A stretch of DNA of 64,000 nt, from assembly GCF_039536745.1 (NCBI RefSeq), contig NZ_BAAAZE010000013.1, positions 124,001 through 188,000 of the forward strand, given 5' to 3'. A program made the translations under genes and the position numbers. Below, piece by piece: positions 9,202 through 17,028 of this stretch (its first letter is position 1; every line of letters starts with the position of its first letter). The stretch is from Actimicrobium antarcticum. GTDB lineage: Bacteria > Pseudomonadota > Gammaproteobacteria > Burkholderiales > Burkholderiaceae_D. The notes under the pieces are model-generated. The model saw only the letters and a program-made list of their open reading frames with translations. It was not told the DNA's origin and searched no databases.

Positions 9202-9562
9202 GGTTGTCTCCTGTTTTTGTGGATTGGTGAATTCGGTGGCTTGCGGCGCTTGATGTACTGCTGCGCTGGTGTCGTCAGTCAGACGAGACGGGGCTGTTTC
9301 GCGGGGAAGGGCGCGGTGTCGCACGCGGCATCGGATGCAGGACTTCGTCGAGTCTTTCGCTGTAATCGTTGTCCGAAGACTATCAGTCGTTACTTACCCT
9401 CATCTTACGGCGCACGCGATTGCGCGACGCAGTGCGACGGGGAGTACGTTACCGGGAATGGGCGATCGCATTCGGTTCGCCGCGCAGCGGTTAGGGTATT
9501 GATTACGACCCTGCGCGCTGCTTCTTTGGACACTGCGCCGGCCTGAGTTTCTGACTTCCCGG
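9202..9562. other. Intergenic between marC-like gene and yjcH-actP
   Basis: It should carry the yjcH-actP promoter on the minus strand. I see no gene in it. A nested hairpin lies at 9484-9521. I could not identify a convincing -35/-10 pair by eye. Confidence 0.4.
9484..9521. repeat. Nested hairpin downstream of the marC-like gene
   Basis: Outer arms GCAGCG/CGCTGC (9484-9489, 9516-9521) and inner arms AGGGT/ACCCT (9493-9497, 9508-9512), separated by a symmetric 3x3 internal loop, with a 10-nt apical loop. It lies about 40 bp past the marC-like stop. There is no T-run, so it may be a processing or rho-assisted 3' end rather than an intrinsic terminator. Confidence 0.4.
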
Positions 9563-10252
9563 CTACCCGCCGACCGGAATCAATACGCTGCGCAGCAATT
9601 CGCTGGCGCCGTCCCAGACGATTTGCACGCCCAGGCACAGCAGGATGAATGCCGACAAGCGCATGAAGATGACGGTGCCCGCTTCGCCCAGCGGTTTCAG
9701 CAAACTCTGTGCATACCGGAACGCCAGATACAGCACTCCGGCAATGACCAGTAACGCCAGCACGCCACCACCCATGCGCGCCATCGACAGCGTCATGCGC
9801 TGGTCGTGCAATGCCACACCAACCGTGATGGCCGCCGCAATCGAGCCCGGCCCGCAACTCAATGGAAAGGTCAGCGGATAAAACGATTGCCGCAATGACT
9901 GCTCGTGCGAGAACGCCTCTGCCAGTTCGGTGCGACGGTCATCGGTGGCCTGGCTGGCATTGAGCAGGCGCCAGGCGTTGGCCGCGACGATCATGCCGCC
10001 ACCGACCCGCACGATCGGCAGCGCGATACCAAAAAAGTCCAGCACGAACGACCCGACCAGCATCGAGCCCGTCATCAGCGCAAACATGTTGCCGGCGATG
10101 CGGCGCGCGAGCAGCGCCCGCGTGGTGGCCGACGCGCCCTCGGTCAGGCTGAGGAAGATTGGTGCTGTGGCCGCCGGATTAAGAATCGGCAGCAGTGCTG
10201 CCAGCACGAACAGGAAGCTTTTTCCCAACGCCAGCAGGAGTTCGACGGCCAT
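9563..10252 (-). CDS. MarC-family integral membrane protein
   Basis: About 229 residues with six hydrophobic helices. The family's hallmarks are near the start (LLPILNPAATAPIFLSLT) and centre (FYPLTFPLSCGPGSIAAAITVG). The MarC/UPF0056 family has no proven biochemical function; its link to multiple antibiotic resistance was withdrawn. I chose the ATG at 10250-10252, which follows the stop of the BCCT gene after a single base. The frame extends further upstream inside the BCCT gene, but that part does not look like MarC. Coupled to the BCCT transporter. Confidence 0.85.
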   Translation of the reverse strand: MAVELLLALGKSFLFVLAALLPILNPAATAPIFLSLTEGASATTRALLARRIAGNMFALMTGSMLVGSFVLDFFGIALPIVRVGGGMIVAANAWRLLNASQATDDRRTELAEAFSHEQSLRQSFYPLTFPLSCGPGSIAAAITVGVALHDQRMTLSMARMGGGVLALLVIAGVLYLAFRYAQSLLKPLGEAGTVIFMRLSAFILLCLGVQIVWDGASELLRSVLIPVGG

Positions 10253-10253
10253 G

Positions 10254-11786
10254 TCAGCGCGGGGCGGCGGACTGCGCTGCCAGGTCGCGCATTTTACGGC
10301 GCAGCAGTTTTTCCTGGTGCTGTTCAACCAGCCAGTCTTCGCGGATTGCCCGCCACAATGACAGCGCCATCAGCACGATGACGAGCGTGAACGGTAACGC
10401 GAACACGATGGTTGCAGTCTGCACCGCCTTCAGGCCACCGGCCAGCATCAGGCTGATGGCGATCCCGGCTACCAGGACGCCCCACATGACCTTGACCCGG
10501 TTTGGCGGATTCGGATTGCCACCGGTACTCATGATGCCCAGCACCAGCGTGGCCGAGTCCCCCGAAGTGACGAAGAAGACCATCACCAGCAGCGTGGCCA
10601 CGCCCGACATCAGCATGCCGAATGGCAGTGCACTGAACATTGTGAACAACGCAGTCGACGCATCGGCTTTCACGGCCTCGGCGATCGGGACCGCTTGCCA
10701 GATTTCAAGATACAGCGCGGTACCGCCAAAGACCGAGAACCAGATGAACGCCGCCAATGTCGGTGCCAGCACGGTACCGATAATGAACTCGCGTATGGTG
10801 CGTCCGCGCGAGACGCGGGCAATGAACAGGCCAACGAAGGGCGACCAGGATACCCACCAGGCCCAGTAAAAAATGGTCCAGCTGCCGACCCAGCCGTTTT
10901 CGCGAAAAGGCGTCATGCGCAGACTCATACGCACGAATTCACTGAGGTAACTGCCCAGCGTGTTGGTAAAGGTATCGATGATCGCCACGGTGGGGCCGAG
11001 GATAAAGACGGCCATGGCAAGCGCGGCAGCCAGGATCAGGTTGGCGGTTGACAGCCACTTGATGCCGCGGCTGACTCCGGTGACGGCCGAGGTGATGAAC
11101 AGGGCGGTCGTGACCACGATGATCCCGACTTGCGACAGGTCACTGACCGGCAGGCCGGCGAGCGCGTTGAGGCCGCTATTGATTTGCAGTGCGCCGATGC
11201 CCAGCGAGGCCGCGACGCCAAATGCGGTGGCGATCACTGCCAGCACATTGACCACGATGGCCGAGCGCTTTGCCAGTTGCCAGGGCAGGGCTTCGATGGA
11301 GGTACTGATGAGCGCCGCACCACCGCGCCGGAACTGAAAAAACGCAATCGCCAGCGCGACGATGCTGTACACCGCCCAGGGATGCAATCCCCAGTGGAAA
11401 AAGCTGTAGCGCATCGCGGCATTGGCCGACTCTGGCGAATTGGCCAGAATGCCCGGTGGCGCTGAGCCGTAATGCGAGATTGGTTCTGCCACACCCCAAA
11501 ACACCAGGCCGATGCCCATGCCGGCGGCGAACAGCATCGCGAACCAGGCGCCGACCGAGAATTCGGGTTCGTCGTCTTCGGCGCCCAGTTTCATACTGCC
11601 GTACCGGCTGAACGCCAGCACCACGGCCATGATCACCAGGCCAAGTACGACCCACAGGTAGAGCCAGCCGAAGTTATGAGTAATGAACGCCAGTGCCTGG
11701 TCGAATACGGCACTGAGAGAGGTCGGGGACAGCAGCCCCCATAACACGATGGCCAGGATGGAGCCTGCGGAAAAAATGAGTTGCAT
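10254..11786 (-). CDS. BCCT-family betaine/choline/carnitine transporter
   Basis: A 510-residue secondary transporter with about 12 membrane helices. The family core is visible: GMGIGLVFWGVAEP near residues 89-102, and the Trp-rich segment WTIFYWAWWVSWSPFVG followed by FIARVSRGRTIREF. BCCT carriers import quaternary-amine osmolytes, usually with sodium or protons. The substrate cannot be read from the sequence. It is the first gene of a pair with the MarC-like protein, one base apart. The terminus lacks the long cytoplasmic tail typical of osmosensing members such as BetP. Confidence 0.92.
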   Translation of the reverse strand: MQLIFSAGSILAIVLWGLLSPTSLSAVFDQALAFITHNFGWLYLWVVLGLVIMAVVLAFSRYGSMKLGAEDDEPEFSVGAWFAMLFAAGMGIGLVFWGVAEPISHYGSAPPGILANSPESANAAMRYSFFHWGLHPWAVYSIVALAIAFFQFRRGGAALISTSIEALPWQLAKRSAIVVNVLAVIATAFGVAASLGIGALQINSGLNALAGLPVSDLSQVGIIVVTTALFITSAVTGVSRGIKWLSTANLILAAALAMAVFILGPTVAIIDTFTNTLGSYLSEFVRMSLRMTPFRENGWVGSWTIFYWAWWVSWSPFVGLFIARVSRGRTIREFIIGTVLAPTLAAFIWFSVFGGTALYLEIWQAVPIAEAVKADASTALFTMFSALPFGMLMSGVATLLVMVFFVTSGDSATLVLGIMSTGGNPNPPNRVKVMWGVLVAGIAISLMLAGGLKAVQTATIVFALPFTLVIVLMALSLWRAIREDWLVEQHQEKLLRRKMRDLAAQSAAPR

Positions 11787-11948
11787 GGGATGTCCGGATG
11801 AGTTGCTGTCGCAGGAATGCGCAGGAGCGACGATGTCAGGACTGAGGCGTCGGCAGCGTAGTTCTCCGAAAAGTGGTTCTATTTCGGTAAAAAGGGCGAG
11901 AGTCTAACAGGTTGCGGTGTTCACTGTTGATGCCGGGCTCGCCACGGG

Positions 11949-12455
11949 CTACCCGGTTTGTTGATCGCGCCGTCGGGATTGTGCACTCCGTCCGAGCACA
12001 ATGTGCAGCGGCAGTCCGGCTGCAAAGCCGATGCCAAGCACCCAATGGAGGACCGACCATGCTGGCCGCGACGCCTCGCCGGCGAGGTAATACAAGCCGT
12101 ACCCGGTCAGCACCAGCACGCCGAGCAGGCCGATCATTGCCCATCCGGAAGTGCGATTCCGGGTTCCGCGCAGGGCGCGCAAAATATGGCCGTTCAATAA
12201 CGATCCTGCCAGGAACAGCACGGCCATCGCTGCGGCGCCATGCAATTTCATCGACCACGGTTCGTACGGGCTGACCGATTCGCCGAATTCGGTGACCGGG
12301 CGCAGAAAGTAGTGCGCGACTACCCAGAGCAGGCCGCTGACGGTCAGCGCGATGACGCTCCAGTACAGCGTCTGGCGCTGCCAGCGTTCGAGCCGGATGC
12401 CGGCCGCTGGCGTGGCGCGTGACGGATGATGCAGGGAGTGTTTCGGTAAATTCAT
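11949..12455 (-). CDS. Four-helix cytochrome b-like membrane protein (DUF4405/cyt b561 type)
   Basis: A 168-residue protein with four predicted helices (about 28-50, 69-89, 103-124, 133-155). His 72, 90, 137 and 151 lie at helix positions suited to two b-type haems; His 48 is an extra candidate. Last gene of the five-gene operon, three bases after apbE. I infer that it passes electrons between the quinone pool and the periplasmic flavoprotein of the same operon. The family assignment rests on topology and histidines, not on a signature motif. Confidence 0.62.
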   Translation of the reverse strand: MNLPKHSLHHPSRATPAAGIRLERWQRQTLYWSVIALTVSGLLWVVAHYFLRPVTEFGESVSPYEPWSMKLHGAAAMAVLFLAGSLLNGHILRALRGTRNRTSGWAMIGLLGVLVLTGYGLYYLAGEASRPAWSVLHWVLGIGFAAGLPLHIVLGRSAQSRRRDQQTG

Positions 12456-12458
12456 CGT

Positions 12459-13286
12459 TCAGAGTATAAGCGCGCGTGCAGCGAACCTTGCCAGTAGCGG
12501 ATGCTGTGCATCGCCGGTCGCCATGACGATCTTGGTCAGCGCGTCGGCGATCATGCAGGTGGGCGCGAGCACGGAAGCGCTGATGGCCGACGTGATCGCG
12601 GCGCCGTTGCGGCCATCGACCAGCGCACTGACCTGATCCGAGCCAGTCTGTCGCAGTGAAAAATACGTCGCCGACGTGGCCAGCGCAGCGTCGCCCAAAG
12701 CCACTTCGGCGCCTGTGCCGGTAACCCTGGCAGGGTCGCGGATGGCAATGGCAAACGTGCCGCTGCCCAGCACCCGCACGTCACCGCCGGCGTTGACGCA
12801 GGCCGATTGCACACCGATTGCACGCAACGCATCGATGGCCACATCCACTGCGTAGCCTTTGGCGATGCCACCGAGGTCGATCAGCACGTCGCGGGTTTTT
12901 CGTACCGTGCCATTGGTGCCGAGGAGCAGTCCGCTATCTTGCGACTGATACGCCGGCAAAGTCTGTGCCGGTAACGGCAGATAGTCCCACTGCGCCAGTC
13001 GGGTGCCGCAGCCGATATTGAAAATCCATGCGCTGGCTTGTTGCAGCATCAGGGCCGCGTCGAGCACACGGGCCGTGTGCGGATCGATGGCGATGGACGT
13101 GTCCGGTGCAGCGCGGTTGATGCGCGAGACGTCACTCTCGGCAGCATGAAAACTCATCAGGCGGTGGACCAGCGCGATACGCGAAAATGCCGCATCGAAG
13201 GCTGCAGCAAGCGACGCGGGAGACAGCGGGTCGGCGATGCGCACGTCGACCAGCGTGCCCAGCCAGGGCTGTGCCCGGCAGTTCAT
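12459..13286 (-). CDS. apbE: ApbE-type FAD:protein FMN transferase
   Basis: Transfers FMN from FAD to a Ser/Thr in the [S/D]GA[S/T] motif of FMN-binding-domain proteins. The 275 residues show the family's N-terminal strand (RAQPWLGTLVDVRI), the segment MSFHAAESDVSRIN, the core DLGGIAKGYAVDVAID, and the C-terminal APTCMIADALTKIVMATGD, whose Asp supplies Mg binding. It overlaps the FMN-bind gene by 4 bp (ATGA), so enzyme and likely substrate are translated together. No signal peptide or lipobox is visible, whereas most ApbE proteins are exported; flavin transfer might therefore happen before export of the target. Confidence 0.9.
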   Translation of the reverse strand: MNCRAQPWLGTLVDVRIADPLSPASLAAAFDAAFSRIALVHRLMSFHAAESDVSRINRAAPDTSIAIDPHTARVLDAALMLQQASAWIFNIGCGTRLAQWDYLPLPAQTLPAYQSQDSGLLLGTNGTVRKTRDVLIDLGGIAKGYAVDVAIDALRAIGVQSACVNAGGDVRVLGSGTFAIAIRDPARVTGTGAEVALGDAALATSATYFSLRQTGSDQVSALVDGRNGAAITSAISASVLAPTCMIADALTKIVMATGDAQHPLLARFAARALIL

Positions 13287-13831
13287 TTTTTGAGTGCGAC
13301 CTGGACGACCGCGGCGATGCGTCGCACGCCGTCAGTGACATGTGCCGATGACAGCGACGCGCCGCTGATGTTGGTGATGCCTTCGCCGATGGCCAGGCCG
13401 GCCTGCGCTGATTTGCCGACAAACTGTTTGCGCCAGGCGGCGTTGCGGATTTCGAAGCCGTGACTTTCGCGGTAGGTCAGGATTTCGATCTGGTGGATGG
13501 TGGCATCCGGATTCACGCCTGCGGCATACGAAATCAATTCGTATTTGCCGATCACCTCGTCCAGCACGACATACCCCAGCAAGGTGTCGCCACGCCACGC
13601 CGAACTGACCCGCCATTGCACCGAGCGCGCCGGCAGGCCGGAAACCTTCTGCACCTCTTTCATTTGCTCGGCGTTCAAATCCAGCGGCTGTGCCTTGAAC
13701 GTGGTCGCTTCCGGAAAGATGGCGCGCTGCGCTTCGTCGGCCGACAAGTACTGGGTCGCAAACGCACTGCCGCTGGCCAATGCCGTCAAGGCACAGGTAG
13801 TGCGTGCCGCCGTCAGCAGAAAGGTATTCAA
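13283..13831 (-). CDS. Exported FMN-binding-domain protein (covalent flavin carrier)
   Basis: A 182-residue protein with a signal-like N-terminus ending near GSAFA-TQYLS, then an FMN_bind domain (YELISYAAGVNPDATIHQIEIL; ESHGFEI). The flavinylation motif is ISGASLSS (155-162), placing Ser159 where most family members carry Thr. ApbE, encoded next in the operon with a 4-bp overlap, is the expected modifying enzyme. By analogy with NqrC/RnfG-type domains it should act as an envelope electron carrier. Partner order (cytochrome b to flavin to outer-membrane components) is inferred from gene order. Confidence 0.85.
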   Translation of the reverse strand: MNTFLLTAARTTCALTALASGSAFATQYLSADEAQRAIFPEATTFKAQPLDLNAEQMKEVQKVSGLPARSVQWRVSSAWRGDTLLGYVVLDEVIGKYELISYAAGVNPDATIHQIEILTYRESHGFEIRNAAWRKQFVGKSAQAGLAIGEGITNISGASLSSAHVTDGVRRIAAVVQVALKK

Positions 13832-15123
13832 AATGCGTAACCCACACCGAGGTTCAGACGATCGCGGTTCGGCTCTTCCTTGAATTTCTGGTAATCGGCT
13901 TTCAGGACGACGCCTTCACCGACCCGCAGGTTGGCACCCACGGTGCTGACTTTTTCGGTGGGTGCCGTTGCCACGCCAAGTCCTTGCGGCATCTCGGCAT
14001 AGCTGCGTGCAGTATTGAATTGCTCATAACGGACGAACGGCGACAGCACGTAGTCCTGTGACTTCCAGGCCTGATAGGCCGCCTGCACATACCAGCCGTC
14101 GAATGACGCAGGAATCGGGGTCGGATTGCCGGCGAAGGTCTGGTTCAGTGCGGCGGTGTTGCTGATGGTGCCGCGTGCGTAGAGCGTTGACAGGTCCCAT
14201 TTGCCAGGGGTGTAGCGCGCATGCAGGTCCCACAACGTGACGCGTGCATTTGGCGCAGCGAACTCTGCCGTGCCATGACTGGCTTTGCCGGTGAACACCG
14301 AGCCGCCCAGCAGCAACCCGGGAACGCCACGCCAGTTGGCCGCAGCATGCATGCCGAGGTCGCGCGATCTGGCCAGTTGGCCTTCCTGGTGGATGCTGGC
14401 CAGTGGCGATTCGCGCCCGTCGCCGGTGGCAGGGTCCCACTTGTTCAGATCAAAGCCGGTAGTCAGTCCGAGATCCCAGGTCAGACCGTTATCCATCGTC
14501 GACGACAGGCCGATACCGGCTTCGCGCCAGGTTGACGGAATGATGGCGGTTTCGACGAAGTTGCGTTCCACGCCATAGAAGGCGGTTGGTTCATGGCTGG
14601 TGTTGAGCAAGCCAGCCGGCACCAGAAACAGACCGGCCTTGGCCCGCAAGCCATTGTCGAATTCGCGTTCGACATACAGTTGTTCGACGGCGGCTTCGCC
14701 CTTGTCGTCGGCCGAGGTGACGGCGTGTTCCCACTCGAATTCGGAAACCAGCTTGGTCTTGGCATCAAAGCGGTGCTGGATACCGATGACGGCGCGACGC
14801 ACATCGGTCTGGGCCTGGCTGGCATCCTTGCTAGGACGGTTGTAGTTGACTTCGCCATAGCCGGACAGGACGGTTTGCGGTTCGCTGCTGATGCTGGCTG
14901 ATGCTGATGCTGATGCTGATCCTGATGCAGCCGGCATGGTTTGCTGGCGTGCTTCGACCGCATCGGTCTTGAGTTTGCTGGCGGCCAGTTCGGCCTTGAC
15001 CTGATTGAGTTCGGCAGCGAGTTTGTCGAGCCGCTGGATCAGGTCTGCTTCGCTGGCCTGAGCCAGCATCGGTGCGGCGCACAGGGCAATTGCGATGGCG
15101 CGGGCGAGGATGGTCGGTGTCAT
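13828..15123 (-). CDS. Outer-membrane porin-like protein with N-terminal coiled coil
   Basis: A 431-residue protein: signal peptide (cleavage near AQASEA), a short coiled-coil-prone stretch (LIQRLDKLAAELNQVKAEL), a Ser-Ala linker encoded by a hexanucleotide repeat, then alternating beta-strands ending in aromatic F (LGVGYAF). This resembles phosphate-selective OprP-like or other trimeric barrels found with redox operons. The coiled coil may lie in the periplasm or bind peptidoglycan. Second gene of the operon, after the cytochrome c peroxidase-like gene and overlapping the FMN-bind gene by 4 bp. The permeant is unknown. Confidence 0.72.
   Translation of the reverse strand: MTPTILARAIAIALCAAPMLAQASEADLIQRLDKLAAELNQVKAELAASKLKTDAVEARQQTMPAASGSASASASASISSEPQTVLSGYGEVNYNRPSKDASQAQTDVRRAVIGIQHRFDAKTKLVSEFEWEHAVTSADDKGEAAVEQLYVEREFDNGLRAKAGLFLVPAGLLNTSHEPTAFYGVERNFVETAIIPSTWREAGIGLSSTMDNGLTWDLGLTTGFDLNKWDPATGDGRESPLASIHQEGQLARSRDLGMHAAANWRGVPGLLLGGSVFTGKASHGTAEFAAPNARVTLWDLHARYTPGKWDLSTLYARGTISNTAALNQTFAGNPTPIPASFDGWYVQAAYQAWKSQDYVLSPFVRYEQFNTARSYAEMPQGLGVATAPTEKVSTVGANLRVGEGVVLKADYQKFKEEPNRDRLNLGVGYAF
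14887..14930 (-). repeat. GCTGAT hexanucleotide repeat inside the porin-like gene
   Basis: Four perfect GCTGAT units at 14897-14920, flanked by degenerate copies. On the coding strand they encode alternating Ser-Ala in the linker between coiled coil and barrel. Gain or loss of a unit keeps the frame, so copy number would change linker length rather than switch the gene off. Confidence 0.75.
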
Positions 15124-15144
15124 GGTGATGTGTTCTTTCTGGAG

Positions 15145-16395
15145 TTATCGGTTGATCTGGTCGCCATCGGTCAGCGTGCCAAGAAAGGCAATCACATCCT
15201 CGATCTCTTGCGCCGACAGGGCGGGCGCCATGCCGGGTTGGCGGTTGTAGGGGCCTTCAGTACGGTTGACGTTGTTCCTGTACGCCGCAGGCAGGTCGTC
15301 GAATTTGTTGATGCTGCCATCGGCATTGCGCGGATACCACTCTTCGGGATTGGTATCGCGACGCACGTAAAAGCCGATCACGTCGCGCAAATTGTCGAAG
15401 CGCCCGTTATGAAAAAATACCTTGCGGGTGGCCACGTTACGCAGTGTCGGCACCTTGAATGCGCCGCACAATTCGATCCGCCCGGAGAGGTCGGTGCGAT
15501 CCGGTCCGCACAGGCCGAGGTCAAAATAGGCCGGGTCGGCATTGGCGAGAATGGCCGGATTGCGCGGCACACCGACGTTGTCGTAAGTGAAATCCGTGAA
15601 CAGGGGTGAGCTGCCATCCGCACCCTTGGCGCTGGCGTGGCAAGCGGCGCAATTACCCTTGGCCGGATTGTTGAACAGCGCCAGGCCGCGCAGTTCGGCA
15701 CTGGTCAGCGCCACTTTGCCGCCCAGGAACTGGTCATATTTCGCGTCGTACGGAAAAAAATCCCGGTCTTCTTTCTGGTATTGCTGCAAGGCGAAACCGA
15801 TCCGGTCGAACGCCTGTTCGGGTTGATCAAAGATACCCGCACCAAATGCGCGCCGGAATTCTTCGGCGTAGGCCGTACGGGTAAGGCGCTGGATCAGATC
15901 GGCCTTGCTGGCATTGGCCATTTCATGCGCGGCGAGAAACGGGCGTTGTGCCTGTTCGGACAGTGTCGCTGCGCGCCCGTCATGGTTGAACCCGCCGGTC
16001 GGCGTGCCTTCCTTGTCAAAGAAAAACGCGGGTGTCAGGTTGGCGTAACGCAGCGAAGGCGCGGCGCGGGAACCCGCTTGCGTTCCATCTGCGCCGCCCA
16101 ACTGTGCAGCCAGATGATTGCTTTGGGCATGGGCATTGTCGGGATTGTGGCAGGTGGCGCAGGCCAGATTGCCGGACGCGGACAGTGAGGTGTCCTTGAA
16201 AATTTTCTGGCCAAGTTGTGCGGTAGTACTCAGTGTGGCGAGCTGAACGGGAACCGGAGTGTTGGTTGCTGTCGGTGCGGTGCTGCCGCCACCACCGCCA
16301 CAGCCTGACAGGAGCACCAGGGTCGAGATCGCGGCGGCACGCAGAAGAATAATGGGCCGGCTGCGTAGCGCGGCGATATCAGAAATGAGGTGCAT
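15145..16395 (-). CDS. Di-haem cytochrome c peroxidase-like lipoprotein (MauG/CcpA superfamily)
   Basis: A 416-residue protein with a lipoprotein signal (LLSGCGGGGG, lipid-modified Cys32) and two c-type haem sites, CATCH (79-83) and CAACH (249-253). The family segment GAFKVPTLRNVATRKVFFHNGRF lies towards the C-terminus. Members reduce H2O2 or, in the MauG branch, oxidise protein or small-molecule substrates. It is the first gene of the five-gene operon, 21 bp ahead of the porin-like gene, which suggests the flavoprotein/cytochrome b chain feeds or drains electrons here. The true electron acceptor is unknown. Confidence 0.88.
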   Translation of the reverse strand: MHLISDIAALRSRPIILLRAAAISTLVLLSGCGGGGGSTAPTATNTPVPVQLATLSTTAQLGQKIFKDTSLSASGNLACATCHNPDNAHAQSNHLAAQLGGADGTQAGSRAAPSLRYANLTPAFFFDKEGTPTGGFNHDGRAATLSEQAQRPFLAAHEMANASKADLIQRLTRTAYAEEFRRAFGAGIFDQPEQAFDRIGFALQQYQKEDRDFFPYDAKYDQFLGGKVALTSAELRGLALFNNPAKGNCAACHASAKGADGSSPLFTDFTYDNVGVPRNPAILANADPAYFDLGLCGPDRTDLSGRIELCGAFKVPTLRNVATRKVFFHNGRFDNLRDVIGFYVRRDTNPEEWYPRNADGSINKFDDLPAAYRNNVNRTEGPYNRQPGMAPALSAQEIEDVIAFLGTLTDGDQINR

Positions 16396-16752
16396 GTAGA
16401 GGAAGTTTTGTGGGTGAATGCTTCAATTGCGAATGATTCTAATTTAGATGAAGATCCATGACAAGCTTATTCAGTCTGTTGAAATGAAGGCCAACTGGAC
16501 ATGCATTGCGGGTAGCCGCGGTAATCAAAGGTTTCAGACCAAGCCGGATGCGGCGAGGCAGCCGGTCACTTTCTTTCGCCAAGAGATTCTTGGCGTCTTG
16601 CGATCGGTGAACTTGCTCCCTGGCATTCAAGCCGTTTTTGTTGATCTTGAAAAAAGTGCCAGGTCATACATAGTTAATCTTTTGATCGGCTTTTGAGTCG
16701 GATTAGTGACTGCTCATTCATATTTTTAGTGTCGAACGATGGTGGGTGCTAA
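16396..16752. other. Divergent intergenic region, redox operon / hipBA module 2
   Basis: Promoters for the minus-strand redox operon and the plus-strand hipBA must lie here. Open frames of 63 and 82 codons on the two strands have no recognisable product and I treat them as chance. TAATAT at 16750-16755 is a possible -10 for hipB. I see no repeat or RNA gene in 16396-16748. Confidence 0.4.
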
Positions 16753-16783
16753 TATGTGATTGAGCTATCACATAGAGCTATCA
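16753..16783. promoter_or_regulatory. Inverted plus direct repeats, candidate HipB operator (module 2)
   Basis: TATGTGAT (16753-16760), spacer TGAGCT, ATCACATA (16767-16774): a perfect 8-bp inverted repeat. Interlocked with it, GAGCTATCA occurs twice (16762-16770, 16775-16783), the second copy running into the hipB start codon. A possible -10 TAATAT (16750-16755) overlaps the left arm, as expected for a repressor site. Confidence 0.55.
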
Positions 16784-17028
16784 TGGGAATGTCAGGAAAT
16801 ACGGCTACTCCGCTGGCTACATTAAGTTCGACGATCGAAGTTGGCGAACTCGTACGCTCAGTGCGCAAAATTCAGGGGCTAACGCAACTCGATGTGGCCG
16901 GCCTGGCAGGATTGAGCAACCGGTTCGTGATCGACCTGGAGAAGGGCAAGGCAACACTGCAGATGCAAAAAGTGCTTGATGTGCTGAGCCTGCTTGGTCT
17001 GGAAGTTGTAATCAGGAAGAAACTGTGA
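16783..17028 (+). CDS. hipB: HipB-like helix-turn-helix antitoxin (module 2)
   Basis: About 81 residues with an XRE-type helix-turn-helix (ELVRSVRKIQGLTQLDVAGL, then GLSNRFVIDLEKGKATLQM). An upstream GTG at 16756 would lengthen it by nine residues but lies inside the candidate operator, so I chose the ATG at 16783; ATG 16789 is also possible. No good ribosome binding site precedes either. The stop overlaps the hipA ATG by one base. It resembles the small HipB partners of HipA proteins with an N-terminal fused subdomain. Expected to repress the operon and bind HipA. Confidence 0.82.
   Translation: MGMSGNTATPLATLSSTIEVGELVRSVRKIQGLTQLDVAGLAGLSNRFVIDLEKGKATLQMQKVLDVLSLLGLEVVIRKKL

Noticed and set aside
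16439..16696. Small frames on both strands between the redox operon and hipB
   Set aside because: No start context, no recognisable product, and they overlap each other and promoter sequence.
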